From NCBI RefSeq assembly GCF_029633865.1, contig NC_079213.1, positions 90,570,429-90,634,428 on the forward strand: a stretch of 64,000 nucleotides of DNA. Reading direction: 5' to 3'. The notes below the pieces were generated by a model. That model ran no database searches and was not told the origin of the DNA. It worked only from the letters and a program-made list of their open reading frames with translations. Both the position numbers and the translations under genes were made by a program. Positions 44,721 through 56,174 of the stretch are shown here, piece after piece. Source of the stretch: Lampris incognitus. Lineage: Eukaryota > Chordata > Actinopteri > Lampriformes > Lampridae. Within the stretch, counting starts at the first letter, position 1. The number at the start of each line of letters is the position of its first letter.

Positions 44721-45415
44721 ATTAGCTGATTTATCAGTTGGATATTCTTGCAGATATGTAATTATATAATACATAACGTATGCAGTGGTTTTATTTTTAT
44801 AGAATGGATCCAGATGTGGCCTCTGTTTGTTCATGTATGATAAAATAGTAGCCGTACAACCGGGCTTGGTAAGGTTGACGTGTAGTTAATAAACGACGAG
44901 CATTTGTGAAATCCCAGTACTTGTGTGGATGTGAGTTTTTGCCTTTGTCCTCCAGTGCCGAGCTGAATACATACCCCAGATGGTGCCAGAAAAGAGGAGA
45001 GGAAAAAAAGGAGTGAAGAGGGAATGAAGGATGTGAAGAAGGATGGTGAGGGATGAGGGGATGAATGGATGTGAAGGATGCGTAGGGGGAGGGATGAGGT
45101 ACAAGGGTGAACGCAAGAGAGGGAGGGAGTTGAGAGAACGGAGACAAAGAGTGCTGGATGGGTTGACCAAGTATAAGTAAGCTTGAGCAGGTCATTGGAG
45201 GAGGGGTTGAGGTGTGGCCCTGCTCCCGAACCTTAGTTAACAAGTTAACAACTTAATTTCAGTAGCAAGGACCACACCACAACAAAGTGAGTTTAGAGGT
45301 TTAATGAGAGGAAGCATTGGATGATGGGGATTAATTATGGACGTGAGGATGGATGTGGAGGTTGTCTGGTTAGGCCGCTTGAGACATCTTGACATACGAT
45401 GGCTGGGGAAGAGAT

Positions 45416-46400
45416 TCAGGGTGAGGGTTTCGTCTCAGGTGATGGTTTTCCGACTACGTACCCCCAAAAAGTTGGATTAGATGGAGCTGAGGTGAGCATG
45501 GGCTTGACAGAAGTCATTGGGATTATTGCGGCTGTAAGAACGATATGCCTGAGATGACCGAGAACTTGAATTGTTTTATCTGAGATGCCCAGTCTACCTG
45601 CTGTGGGAGCCACTCCAATGTGGAAGGAATGGATAGAATAATGTTTCAGAGATATGCCAAAGACGCAAAAAGAAAAATTGTTAAACAAGAATCTGGTGGC
45701 CACTTTCTCGGTTTCAGTAAGAAAGAGTGGGTCTTGAGGTGAGGCATTTGCAGCATACCTGGAACAGACATATTTGGATAGTGGCTCATATGGGCAGAGG
45801 TAGGACTCTAGGCAGGCGGAAGATGTAGATGGGAAATGGAGCTCCTAATTGGTCCGTTTTCCCTCTATGGAGTGTGAATATGAGAGGGTCAGTAGTGTGA
45901 ACAGGGATGTCTGACAGACTGGGATTAAGACATGGATTATAGGTAGAAGAAGTTGGAGGCGAATTCAGAGCAATGTGGGAAGCCAAAAAAGGCCAGCAAA
46001 AATATGGATTCTAAGGTTAGGTCGACTGTGGGAGATCAACCAATCAATCAAGTTGCATTTTATATAGCACTTTTTTTCTAAGATGAGTAGCCTGAGCATA
46101 GTGAAAGGATTCAGAAGCTGCGAAGATCAGATGTGAGTGGCAAGCGTTTTGCAGAGAGGGCAGGTTCTTGTTTTCACAAGCCTTTACGAAGCATGTATAC
46201 ATGGGAATAGAAGATAGAGGGACAGTGGCTGGTGACCAATTTTAAGAAAATGTTGATTCCCAGCAAGTAAGTCTGGATTGTGGAGGAACGGATTTTTTTA
46301 GCGTTGAATGAGCGTGGGTAATAAAGTTGCACATAGTTATGATGTCTAGCGAGGGAAAGGACCAAGGCATATCTTGCTACCTACCAACTGGCAGGTGGCG
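45416..46400 (-). pseudogene. Tyrosine recombinase of the Ngaro/DIRS-like element
   Basis: Pieces in minus-strand order: STIQTYLLGINIFLKLV (N-terminal core-binding region), a DIPVHTTDPLIFTLHRGKTD segment with the lysine and nearby residues of the catalytic domain, FLFNNFSFCVFGISLKHY, then HSFHIGVAPTAGRLGISDKT followed by IQVLGHL. The catalytic H-x-x-R motif should read HSFR; here it reads HSFH, so the key arginine is lost (a CG to CA change would do it). Frames are broken between the pieces. It would have joined circular cDNA into the genome without leaving target duplications. Confidence 0.65.
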
Positions 46401-46838
46401 AGATATGCTTTGAAACATTTCCAGTCAGTTTGGTAGGCTGAGAGTGTGCATGGTGCAAGGCTGTTAAGGATGGATTCTTGTGAAGCATTTGATAGGTTTG
46501 CGAGTTGTGGAACTAGTTGAATATGGTGGCTGAAAATGGTGGGACTGGTTATGGATGGATGTGGGATTCAGGGGCCAAAAGTCTGAATTTCTGGAAGGGG
46601 ACGCAAGACAATGAATCAGCTATGCAGTTGTGGTGCCTGGGGACCTGAGCTGCACAGAGGAAGAACTGGTTAGGTGGAGATTAATGTGAGTCTGTGTAGG
46701 AACTGCATAATTTCTGGAGAACGAGATCAACCTTTGTTTATGAGTTTTACTACTGTGGTGTTGTCTGCGTGGATGAGTGTATACTTCCTAGATTATTCGT
46801 GCCCCCAAAGAATGGCAGGTATTATGATGGGGTACAGC

Positions 46839-47069
46839 TCATGGAACATGGACAAGGGGGGGAAAGGATTGTGAGACAAGAAAAATGAACTCTGGGGGCC
46901 ACTTGGACGCGAACCATCTCCTGCCATAGTAACTGCCGAAGCCTATGGAAGGAGCTGCATCGGTGTAAAGTTGAATGTCGTCGGGTTTAGAAAAAAGAAA
47001 TGTCACTGGCGTAAAGCTGTAGGGACGGGAAGGGCAGCTGATTGATGAAGCTGGCCGTGGGGTTGGCAT
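46839..47069 (-). pseudogene. RNase H fragment of the Ngaro/DIRS-like element
   Basis: The frame reads KPDDIQLYTDAAPSIGFGSY then YGRRWFASKWPPEF, the first strand of an RNase H fold with its catalytic TDA aspartate. This layout is seen in DIRS-order elements between reverse transcriptase and recombinase. Confidence 0.65.
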
Positions 47070-48829
47070 TGCTGTAGCTAGGGTGAAAAGATGTATGTAG
47101 AAAAATTTGAGTGTTATGGAGGGAGGGGAAAATGGGTAGACCAGTAGGAAATGGAGGGGGAGGCTGAAATTATCCTAGCTTGGTTCATCTGAGATGGGGC
47201 CTCTGGGGTCACTGGGCGAGAGTTTTGGGTTGTTGTGTTTGCTGTTAGGGAAGTATTAGAAGTAGAACGAGCTGTGTTGCTGTGTATGACTGAAGGAAAG
47301 GTAGAGGAATGGATCAGGCACGTAGCAAGGTAGGTGGTTTTCGTGTCTGAACCCCCCCCCCCGAAACCCCACGGCCCATCTGAAATGGCACCAATAATTA
47401 TTTAGTTATCGTTTTGATTATTTGTCACCGCCCCTCTAGCCTACTCATACACTGCATCCATCGTGACTGACAGGCGTTAAACCTGTCAGTTAATTTGTTT
47501 CCAAACATGATGTATCTTATTGGTCTGTTTCGTAGAACAAATAAAATCACACGCTTTTGATTGGCTCAGGGGTCTGACGAGTCAGCTAAGCAACCTGCCA
47601 CTGGTTATGCTAGCTAAATGGTCGATCTATAGTTTGCTTTTCAAAAGCAATGGAGCCGCCGAAAGCTACCTGTAAATCAGGCAAGAGCAGTAAAATTAAT
47701 ATTCGTAAAATCAGTGATTTTTTTGTTTCAACGTGTCCCGACCCAAAAAAGAAAAAAAAGAACATTACAGATGATCTGGTCACTAACGTTACCGATTTTC
47801 CGGAGCAAGTGTTAGCAGACCCACTGCCCTCCTCCTCGGAAACGGAGCCAGAGTTAGCAGACCCGCCCGCCGTCCTCTACCTCGGAAACGTTTTCACACG
47901 ACTTTGTGGATTATATTGGTGGGAAAATAGCAGACGAACAGAGAAGAGAAATATACTCACTGGACTGGACGGCCAATATCGGACAAACATTCCCTACAAA
48001 ACTAGGAGGTAAACTACGTTTCCAACGTCATTGGATTGACCAGTTTAGCTGGCTAGTATACTCAACAAGGTCCGACGGTTGTTTTTGTAAGCACTGTGTT
48101 GCGTTTGCAGTCGAGCATGTGGGCAAGGGAGGGCACAGAAAAGCTGGCAAGCTAATTAATGTCCACTTCTCAGACTGGAAACATGCTTTAGAGACGTTCA
48201 AAGACCATGCACAAAAGGCATATCACAAGGATGCATGTTTGAAAGCGGACAATTTCCAAATGGTTCTCAACAATAAAATGGATGCAATTTCACTGAGGCT
48301 AGATTCTGAGAGAAAAAAGCGAGTCCAAGATAACAGAGAAAAACTCAAAAGCATCATTGCAACGTTGATTTTTTGCGGTCGCCAAGAACTCGCCCTGAGA
48401 GGTGATATTGATTCAGGACCAGTGACATTGAATGAGCCAACTCACAATGACGGAAATTTCAGGGCTTTACTCAGGTTTAGGGCTACATCTGGCGACACAG
48501 TACTGTTACAACACTTGAGTAAATGTGCAGCAAACGCTAGCTACTGCAGTCCTGATGTACAAAATGAAATAATCAGCATAATTGGAGATGTGATAACAAA
48601 CAAACTGGTGCAGAAAATAAACTCCGCGCAGTGTTTCGCTGTGTTGGCAGATGAAATGAAAGATGTTTCAGGGCGGGAGCAGCTTTCTGTCTGTGTCAGA
48701 CACGTGAACCAGCATGACAGCCAATATAGCATCAGAGAGGATTTTTTGTCCTTTGTTGATATCGAGGTTAACCGGGGAGGCAATCGCCAATTCAATCGAA
48801 AGTCAGTTGACAAATGCAGGCGTTGATTT

Positions 48830-49159
48830 TGTCACAGCCTCTCGCCCTTGACATCAAAGCGATCACCCTTGACACCTGCTACACCAGCTGACACCTGCTA
48901 CGCCAGCTGACACCTGCTGCCCCCTCCTTCACCCCGGCACGCCAGCTGGCCATCAAGCAATCGCCCTCACCCTTAAAAGGCCTCCACTGTGGACCAGTCT
49001 TCGCTGGAACGTTGCCATTCATGGACTTCTGCCTAACTGCCTACCTGCCACAGAGCCACCTCCTGCTCTACCCCCGAGATCGGTCACTTCAATAAAGACT
49101 GGATTCTTCCCTTGCCTGGTTGTCCCGTCTGCTTTTGGGTTCTTTCCCGATACGTGACA
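48830..49159 (+). repeat. Gypsy 5' LTR
   Basis: A 330-bp LTR. It has two to three GACACCTGCTAC(A/G)CCAGCT units near its start, a TATA-like TTAAAA at about 48973-48978, a predicted transcript start near 49003 and an AATAAA at about 49092. Confidence 0.9.
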
Positions 49160-49161
49160 GT

Positions 49162-49171
49162 ACGTTCCAGC
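49162..49171 (+). promoter_or_regulatory. Predicted self-primer binding site of the gypsy element
   Basis: ACGTTCCAGC, two bases downstream of the LTR, is the exact reverse complement of GCTGGAACGT at 49003-49012. That position is about 25-30 bases after the TATA-like box, where the RNA should start. Tf1/sushi elements are known or predicted to prime reverse transcription with the 5' end of their own RNA rather than a tRNA. Confidence 0.65.
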
Positions 49172-49175
49172 CACT

Positions 49176-52100
49176 ATGGACCCAGCAGACCATTCCACCA
49201 CAGACCTGGCCACGGTCTGCCAGGCTGTAGCCAACCAGGAATCGGTCCTCGGCCAGCACAGCCAGGTGCTACAGGGGATGGCTGACGCCCTCCGTGGGCT
49301 CAGCTCAAAGATCTCCGGAATCCAGACCCAACTTAGTGCCTCCGCTAGCCCGGGATCCGCCCCTCCAGCTCCGCCACCCCCAGCGCCATCAACTTCGGCT
49401 AAGGAACCATGGGTTGCCCCGCCCGATAAGTATGATGGAGATTTTGGACTTTGTCGCCCTTTTTTGATGCAGTGTGAGATTGTGTTTAACCAGCAGCCCC
49501 AGTCATATTCCACGGATGGGGCCAAAGTCGCTTACATCATGGGTCTTCTCCGGGGAAGCGCCCTGGATTGGGCTACAGCGGTGTGGGAGATGCGGGCCTC
49601 CAAGTCCTCATCCTACGCTGAGCTCACCACTGCTTTTCGCCAGGTTTTTGATCATCCCGTGCGGGGAAAGGAGGCGTCAAAAAGACTGATCTCTCTCCGC
49701 CAGGGTTCCCGCAGCGTCGCTGACTACTCAGTTGAGTTCCGTACGCTATCAGCGGAGAGCGGATGGAACAACGAGTCCCTCCAAGCCGGCTTTTCCAACG
49801 GGCTAAGCGAATCCATAAAGGACGAATTGGTTTCCTACCCCGAGCCTGGAGGGTTGGAGGAATTGGTTACCCTGGCCATTTGTGTGGACAACCGTCTCCG
49901 GGAACGGAGGCGAGAGAGGACACGCCGCTTTCCTGGTCACAACAACTTACCACGGGCCACACCTCCAAACTCTGGGGGCCGAGCTCGCTCGACTGAGGTT
50001 GCCGTCCTCCGAGAAAGCCCGAGGCGTGACTCTTCCCCAGCTTCGGAGCCGATGCAACTCGGCCGCTTCCGGCTCAACCCGGAGGAGCGTCAACGTCGCA
50101 TCACCGAGAACAGCTGCTTGTATTGTGGTCAGCCTGGTCACTTTCTCGCCTCCTGCCCTCACCGTTCCGTCAAACTAGCAGGCTCACGAGGGAGGGGGAG
50201 GATCCTCGTGAGCCCAACTGTCTGCCCTCTGTCTCCTCGTCCACGTACCCAGTTGCAAGCTACCATCAGTTTTAAAGGTCAGTCCACTAAACTTTTGGCT
50301 TTAATTGACTCTGGAGCTGATGAAAGCTTTTTGGATGCAAGTGTTGTGAAGCAGTTAGGTCTTGCCACTGTGAGTCTGAACCAGCCTATTGAAGCTAATG
50401 CCCTGGATGGGCGTCTCCTGGCCCGGATAACCTCTAAGACCGAGCCTGTGCGCCTCCTGTTGTCGGGAAACTATCAAAAGGAGTTAAGTTTTTTCGTTAT
50501 CAATTCTCCATTTGTTCCCATTATACTTGGTCATCCCTGGCTGGTTAAGCATAGTCCCCATATTGATTGGTCATCGGCCAGAATTTCAAGTTGGAGTCCC
50601 GTCTGTCATGCCATATGCCTCCAGTCTGCTCTGCCTCAGTCTGTCCCCTGTCAGGTGTCAAGCTCTGAGACCTCTGACCTGTCACTGGTGCCTCCAGAGT
50701 ACCTTGACCTCCAAGCCGTGTTCAACAAGCAGCAAGCTCTCTCCCTGCCTCCTCATCGCCCCTATGATTGCGCTATTGACCTGCTGCCGGGCGCTCCCCT
50801 CCCCAGCAGTCGCCTATATAGCCTCTCCAAGCCTGAGCGGGAGTCCATGGAGAGGTACATCAAGGACTCCTTGGCTGCTGGTCTTATTCGCCCGTCATCA
50901 TCACCCCTTGGTGCGGGGTTCTTTTTTGTGGCCAAGAAGGACAAGACCCTCTAGCCGTGTATTGACTATAGAGGCCTCAATAACATCACAGTCAAGAATA
51001 AGTACCTTCTGCCCCTCATGACTTCCGCTTTTGATTCTCTCCAGGGAGCCACAGTGTTCACTAAACTAGACCTCCGCAATGCTTACCACCTGGCCCGGGT
51101 TCGAGACGGAGATGAATGGAAGACTGCCTTCAACACCCCCCTGGGGCATTTTGAATATCTGGTGATGCCGTTTGGTCTCACTAATGCCCCAGCTGTCTTC
51201 CAGAGTCTGGTCAATGACGTCCTACGTGACATGTTGGATCGTTTCGTTTTTGTTTACCTGGATGATATCCTGATTTTTTCCAGAGACCTGTCAGAGCATG
51301 TCATGCACGTCCGCCAAGTCCTTCAACGGCTTCTGGAGAACCGCCTTTTCGTAAAAGCAGAGAAGTGCGAATTCCATGCCCCTTCAGTCACCTTCCTGGG
51401 CTACATCGTGGCCGATGGGCAGATGAGAATGGACCCCGCCAAGGTCAGAGCGGTTTATGAGTGGCCAAGCCCGACCAGCCGTAAGCAGCTTCAGAGGTTC
51501 CTCGGGTTTGCCAACTTCTACAGACAGTTCATCTGCAACTACAGCTGCGTTGCGGCCCCACTAACCGCTCCCACCTCCACCTCCAGACCGTTCCTGTGGA
51601 CCCCTGTAGCAGAGGCAGCTTTCCAAGCCCTCAAGCACCGCTTCACCACAGCTCCTATCCTCATCCAGCCAGACCCAACCAAGCAGTTCGTTGTAGAAGT
51701 GGACGCCTCTGAGATTGGGGTGGGGGCGGTCCTTCCTCAGCGCTCCAGTGAGGATGGCAAGACACACCCCTGTGCCTTCTTGTCTTGCCGTCTCTCCCCA
51801 GCTGAAAGGAAATATGATGTGGGGAATCGTGAGCTCCTGGCGGTGAAATTGGCACTGGAGGAATGGCGACATTTTCTGGAGGGGTCTGAGCTTCCTTTTA
51901 TAGTGTGGACTGACCATAAGAACCTGGAATACATCCAGTCAGCAAAGTGACTCACCGCGCGCCAAGCCAGGTGGGCGCTCTTTTTTGGTCGTTTTAATTT
52001 TTCTTTGACGTACAGACCTGGCTCCAGGAATGCCAAGCCCGATGCTCTGTCTCGTGTGCATGGGGAGGAGTCTGAGCCCAAGCTCCAACCTGACACCATC

Positions 52101-53565
52101 GTTCCCTCTACCTGTGTGGTTGCGGCTGCGGCTGTCACCTGGAACATTGAAAGGGAGGTCATGGCAGCACAACAGACTCAGCCTGACCCAGGTAACGGTC
52201 CCCCCGGGCGCTTGTTTGTTCCAGACGCTGTTAGATCTAGCGTGTTGCAGTGGGCTCACTCTTCCAAATTTACCTGCCATCCTGGAGTAACCCGTACCCT
52301 AGCCTTCCTCCGCAGGCGGTTCTGGTGGCCTTCCATGACGGAGGATACTGGGTCTTTTGTTTCTGCCTGTCCTGTTTGTGTCCGGAATAAGCCCTCCACT
52401 CGGGCCAGTGCCGGTCTGCTGCACCCCCTGCCTGTTCCACACCGTCCCTGGTCGCATCTGTCCTTGGATTTCGTCTCTGGTCTGCCCGCCTCTGACGGTA
52501 ACACCGTTGTACTGACTGTCGTTGATCGCTTCAGTAAATTTGCTCACTTTTTGCCCTTGTCTAAACTGCCTTTGGCCCGAGAGACTGTGGATCTGCTGGT
52601 CAGGGAGGTTTTCTGGGTCCACGCTCTTCCCCATGATATAGTGTCTGACCGTGGCCCCCAGTTCACTTCTGCTGTCTGGAAGGCTTTCTGCTCTGCCATC
52701 GGTGCCACCGTCAGCCTGTCATCGGGGTTCCATCCTCAGACCAACGGCCAGGCCGAGAGGGCCAACCAGGCATTGGAGACTGTCATCCGCTGTCTGGTGT
52801 CTGCCAACCCATCCTCTTGGTCCTCACAACTTCCCTGGGTAGAATATGCCCATAACACCTTGCCATCGTCTGCTACTGGGTTGTCCCCTTTTCAATGCCT
52901 TTACGGCTATCAACCCCTCCTTTTTCCTTCTCAAGAGGTAGACATTCCGGTTCCGTCTGTCCAGGCCCATGTCCGTCGGTGCCGTCGGACTTGGCGACGA
53001 GCCCGTGCTGCACTGCTCAGGGCCTCCGGCTGTTACCAGCGCTTGGCGGATCGTCATCGCACCCCTGCTCCGGACTACTCCCCTGGTGACCAGGTATGGC
53101 TCTCTCTCTATAAAGGATCTACCCTTGAGATCTGATGCTAAAAAACTGTCCCCCAGGTATATTGGTCCCTTTCCCATTGTCAAAGTCATTAACCCCTCTG
53201 TGGTCCGTCTGAAGCTGCCCCGCACTCTCCGGGTTCACCCTTCCTTCCATGTGTCCTGCCTCAAACCTGTCTCTACCAGCCCTCTAGTTCCTCCGGCCCC
53301 CCCGCCCCCACCTCCTCGTATGATCAACGATCATCCAGCTTACACCGTTCATCATCTCCTGGACTCTCGTTGCCGCGGTCGCGGCCTGCAGTATCTCGTG
53401 GACTGGGAGAGATATGGCCCGGAGGAGAGGTGTTGGGTCCCTCGTCGCCTTGTCCTGGACGCGAACCTCATCCGGGACTTCCACAGGACGCACCCTGACG
53501 GGCCTAGTAGATCGCCCGGTGGCGCCCCTCGGAGGGGGGATACTGTCACAGCCTCTCGCCCTTGA
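49176..53565 (+). pseudogene. Gypsy gag-pol polyprotein with C-terminal chromodomain
   Basis: A single frame from ATG 49176. Gag comes first (YAELTTAFRQVFDHPVRGKE about residues 148-167), then a CCHC knuckle CLYCGQPGHFLASC near residue 313. The protease motif ALIDSGADESF is near 374, followed by reverse transcriptase ([14 protein letters not shown]; catalytic [10 protein letters not shown] at about 51250), RNase H ([26 protein letters not shown]) and an integrase zinc domain (CPVCVRNK). The integrase core is DD-35-E ([37 protein letters not shown]). A GPY/F module follows ([14 protein letters not shown]), then a chromodomain ([20 protein letters not shown]). Lesions: TAG at 50952-50954, TGA at 51948-51950 where a CGA arginine codon is likely, and a frameshift at about 53090-53115. 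Gag and Pol share one frame with no shift. The chromodomain probably targeted integration to marked chromatin. Confidence 0.9.
53531..53540 (+). promoter_or_regulatory. Gypsy polypurine tract
   Basis: GGAGGGGGGA three bases before the right LTR is the expected plus-strand primer. Confidence 0.75.
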
Positions 53566-53950
53566 CATCAAAGCGATCACCCTTGACACCTGCTACACCA
53601 GCTGACACCTGCTACGCCAGCTGACACCTGCTACTCCAGCTGACACCTGCTGCCTCCTCCTTCACCCCGGCAGACCAGCTGACACCTGCTACACCAGCTG
53701 ACACCTGCTGCCCCCTCCTTCACCCCGGCACGCCAGCTGGCCATCAAGCAATCGTCCTCACCCTTAGAAGGCCTCCACTGTGGACCAGTCTTCACTGGAA
53801 TGTCGCCATTCATGGACTTCTGCCTGCCTGCCTACCTGCCACAGAGCCACCTCCTGCTCTACCCCCGAGATCGGTCACTTCAATAAAGACTGGATTCTTC
53901 CCTTACCTGGTTGTCCCGTCTGCTTTTGGGTTCTTTCCTGATATGTGACA
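53544..53950 (+). repeat. Gypsy 3' LTR with expanded minisatellite
   Basis: It matches the 5' LTR but is 407 bp, because the GACACCTGCT...CCAGCT repeat block near the start has about 77 bp more. TTAAAA is changed to TTAGAA, and the self-primer sequence reads ACTGGAATGT instead of GCTGGAACGT. Confidence 0.88.
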
Positions 53951-55727
53951 GATTTACAGTTTCTACGTGGCCAGGGATATGACGGCGCATCTGCCATGAG
54001 TGTCCGTTTAAATGGTGCCTAAGCTAAAATCAAAGAGAAGCACAAGCAAGTAGTTTATGTGCACTGTGCCGGCCACAGTTTGAATTTGGTCCTAAACAAG
54101 TGCTGCACTGTACAAATGGTGCAAAATTGCTTTGGAATTGTCTCGGAAATCTGCACTTTTTTCCATGATTCGGCTTTGCGGTCTGCATGCAGTCTGCGAC
54201 ACGAGACGGAACGTCTTTTACCCGACTGCAAGAAAACGCTACTGACGAAGTTGTGTGAAATGAGATGGGTCGAACGCCACGACGCAATATTTACATTCAA
54301 CGAGCTTTTAGACCCTGTGCGATCCAGCCTGCAGAAAATCAGTGAAACCTTCGCAGGAGACACATCTGTCAAAGCCACTCAGCTCTTTAATTCAATTGAC
54401 AATGCAGAATTCATGCTGTCCATGAATGTGAGTGAGAAGATGCTTGCAAAAACCTACCACCTGCCCACCTTCCTTCAGAAGGAAAATTGTGACTTGGTGA
54501 GTTGCGTTTCAGCTGCTGATGCTGTTATTAAGCAGGTAGATGAGATGAGGGCTAACTCTGAGATGGAGTTCAGGCAGATTTTCCAAAAGACCTCTTCCCA
54601 AGCAGCCAAGTATGGGGTTGAATTTTGACCATGAAGAGGCGCGGACTGCAATGAGGATCCATTGAAGGCCTGTGAAAATCACTACGGGCAAAAGCTTTTC
54701 ATAGTCATGCTTGACTTTTATTCATCACAGATGAAGGAACGTTTCAGAAAACACAGAAATGTGATCTCCAACCTCTGCTCTTTACTGCCATCTAAGGTCA
54801 GCATGCTGAACGACAGCTCAGCTCAAGCGCTCTCCAACCTGTATCCTGATGAAGTGTCACCGCATCTGGAAGTTGTAAAGTCAGAAATTGACACCTGGCG
54901 GGATAAATGGAAAGATGCAACTTATGTTCCACAAAATGCCATTGAGGCATTAAATGCCTGTAACAGTGAGTTGTTTCCAAGCATCTTCAAGCTTCTCCGC
55001 GTTTTGACCACGCTTCCTGTCACCAGTGCCCATGTCGAGAGAAGTTTTTCCCGTCTGGGAAGGATCAAGGACAAAATGCGCAGTACAATGACGGAAAGAC
55101 GGCTTAATGGACTGACATTGTTCTCGGAGCACAGAGACATTGTGGTGACGCCGGAAGAGGTACTGGACATCTTTTGCAGACAAAAAAGACGATTGGACCT
55201 GCTTTTATAAGGTAAGACCCACTTTTATTTATTAATGCGTTGATGGTTATCTATGGGCCATTAATACGTTGACATTTACCGTACGGTTGGGTATTAGGCT
55301 ATAGTATACAGTGTGGGAATTTTATTTACCGGTAGCTTTCGGCAGTGTTGTCCGACCCCCCCCAAAATATGTTTCTGGCTACGGGCCTGGAATGGATGAT
55401 GGGATGAAAGGATGTATGGGGATATTGTGAAGTCTGGAAAGACAGGGATGAAAAAGAAAGATGTGATGAACTGAGAGAAATCAGACAGAGGGAGCAGGCA
55501 CAGGGGTAAATATGACCTGGTACCTGCTGGGGGCTGGGGGGGGGGGTCTGATGGTACTGGCTGTGGCCATGGTGGAGGAGGTGATCCTGGAGTTCGGTAG
55601 CTCATGTGAGGGTCCGGAAGCACAGGAGGCTCGTTGTTTGCTGTGGCTGGAGTGTTGGTGGATGCTAAGTAAGGTTGAACTAACCTAGTTTTATTATTAG
55701 AGCGACTGAAGGGGATGACTTTCCTCT

Positions 55728-56174
55728 TTAGGGCACGCTGAAGGTAAGCGATGGCCCAGTCTCTGAAGTTTGTTTCAAGCTTATTTTAATTTGATGTGGA
55801 GATGGCTGATGCGATGGAGGCGCACCTCGAGTGTGCCGATGGAGGCTGTCGGGAGTTGGACGTGAGGTAGGCCGCTGATGAGGAGAGCGATTGAGCTGGC
55901 TTCCGCGTCTATGTCTGTTGTGACCATGGGTCCTGGGCCTCGTGGACGGAGGAGACAAAGCCTGGGATTGAGTCGGAGATGGAGAGATCTCATTAGGTGG
56001 GCTTGGATGGGGGTGCCCATGAGGCTGAGGAATGTGTATCGTAGAACACAAGCTGCTTTGGTGAGAAAATTGGCTATGGTCTGATTGCTTTGAGAATAAC
56101 ATGACTGGAGAAGAAATGCTATTGAGTAGCTCGTCACCTGAATCAGATGGATTGATTTGCAGTTTGGGATCCAT
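55728..56174 (-). pseudogene. Gag-like ORF1 of the Ngaro/DIRS-like element
   Basis: A 148-residue open frame starting MDPKLQINPSDSGDELLNSI, then Ser/Pro/His-rich with basic clusters (RPRTHGHNRHRRGS). No knuckle motif. Its place at the 5' end of the minus-strand element, just inside the direct repeat at 56261, suggests ORF1. This is placement rather than homology. Confidence 0.45.

Larger units (their letters stand above)
48830..53950 (+). mobile_element. Ty3/Gypsy LTR retrotransposon, Tf1/sushi-type chromovirus
   Basis: LTRs are 48830-49159 and 53544-53950, with TGTCACAG starts and GTGACA ends. Target duplication GATTT occurs at 48825-48829 and 53951-53955. Inside are one gag-pol frame, a polypurine tract (GGAGGGGGGA, 53531-53540) and a primer site two bases after the left LTR that fits self-priming. 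Two in-frame stops and one frameshift make it inactive, but the coding region is otherwise continuous. The LTRs differ by roughly ten substitutions by eye plus a minisatellite length change, so insertion is moderately old. It interrupts the hAT transposase. Confidence 0.92.
47650..55210 (+). pseudogene. hAT transposase with TTF-type zinc finger and DUF4371-like region
   Basis: The start at 47650 opens MEPPKATCKSGKSSKINIRK with a lysine-rich linker. After a frameshift near 47870-47905 comes SWLVYSTRSDGCFCKHCVAF (TTF-type zinc finger), then HNDGNFRALLRFRATSGDTV and FAVLADEMKDVSGREQLSVC (catalytic-domain start with the D of ADE). The frame shifts near 48760, is interrupted by the gypsy element and resumes at 53951 with FLRGQGYDGASAMS, a stop, then HCAGHSLNLVLNK. 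After more stops near 54626-54665 it ends with the hAT dimerisation motif PVTSAHVERSFSRLGRIKDK and RLNGLTLFSEHRDI before TAA at 55208. It is similar to ZMYM1-like hAT transposases. The gene is non-functional in this copy. Confidence 0.85.
47315..55389 (+). mobile_element. hAT DNA transposon, split by a gypsy element
   Basis: The left end is CAGGCACGTAGCAAGG; the right end read inward is CAGGCCCGTAGCCAGA. An exact 8-bp target duplication GAATGGAT lies at 47307-47314 and 55390-55397, as expected for hAT. Without the 5.1-kb gypsy insertion the element is about 2.95 kb. It carries one transposase gene, now broken. It lies inside the Ngaro/DIRS-like element. Confidence 0.9.

Noticed and set aside
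51018..53135. Separate reverse transcriptase and integrase genes
   Set aside because: They are in the same frame as gag at 49176, parted only by stop codons at 50952 and 51948; one polyprotein gene.
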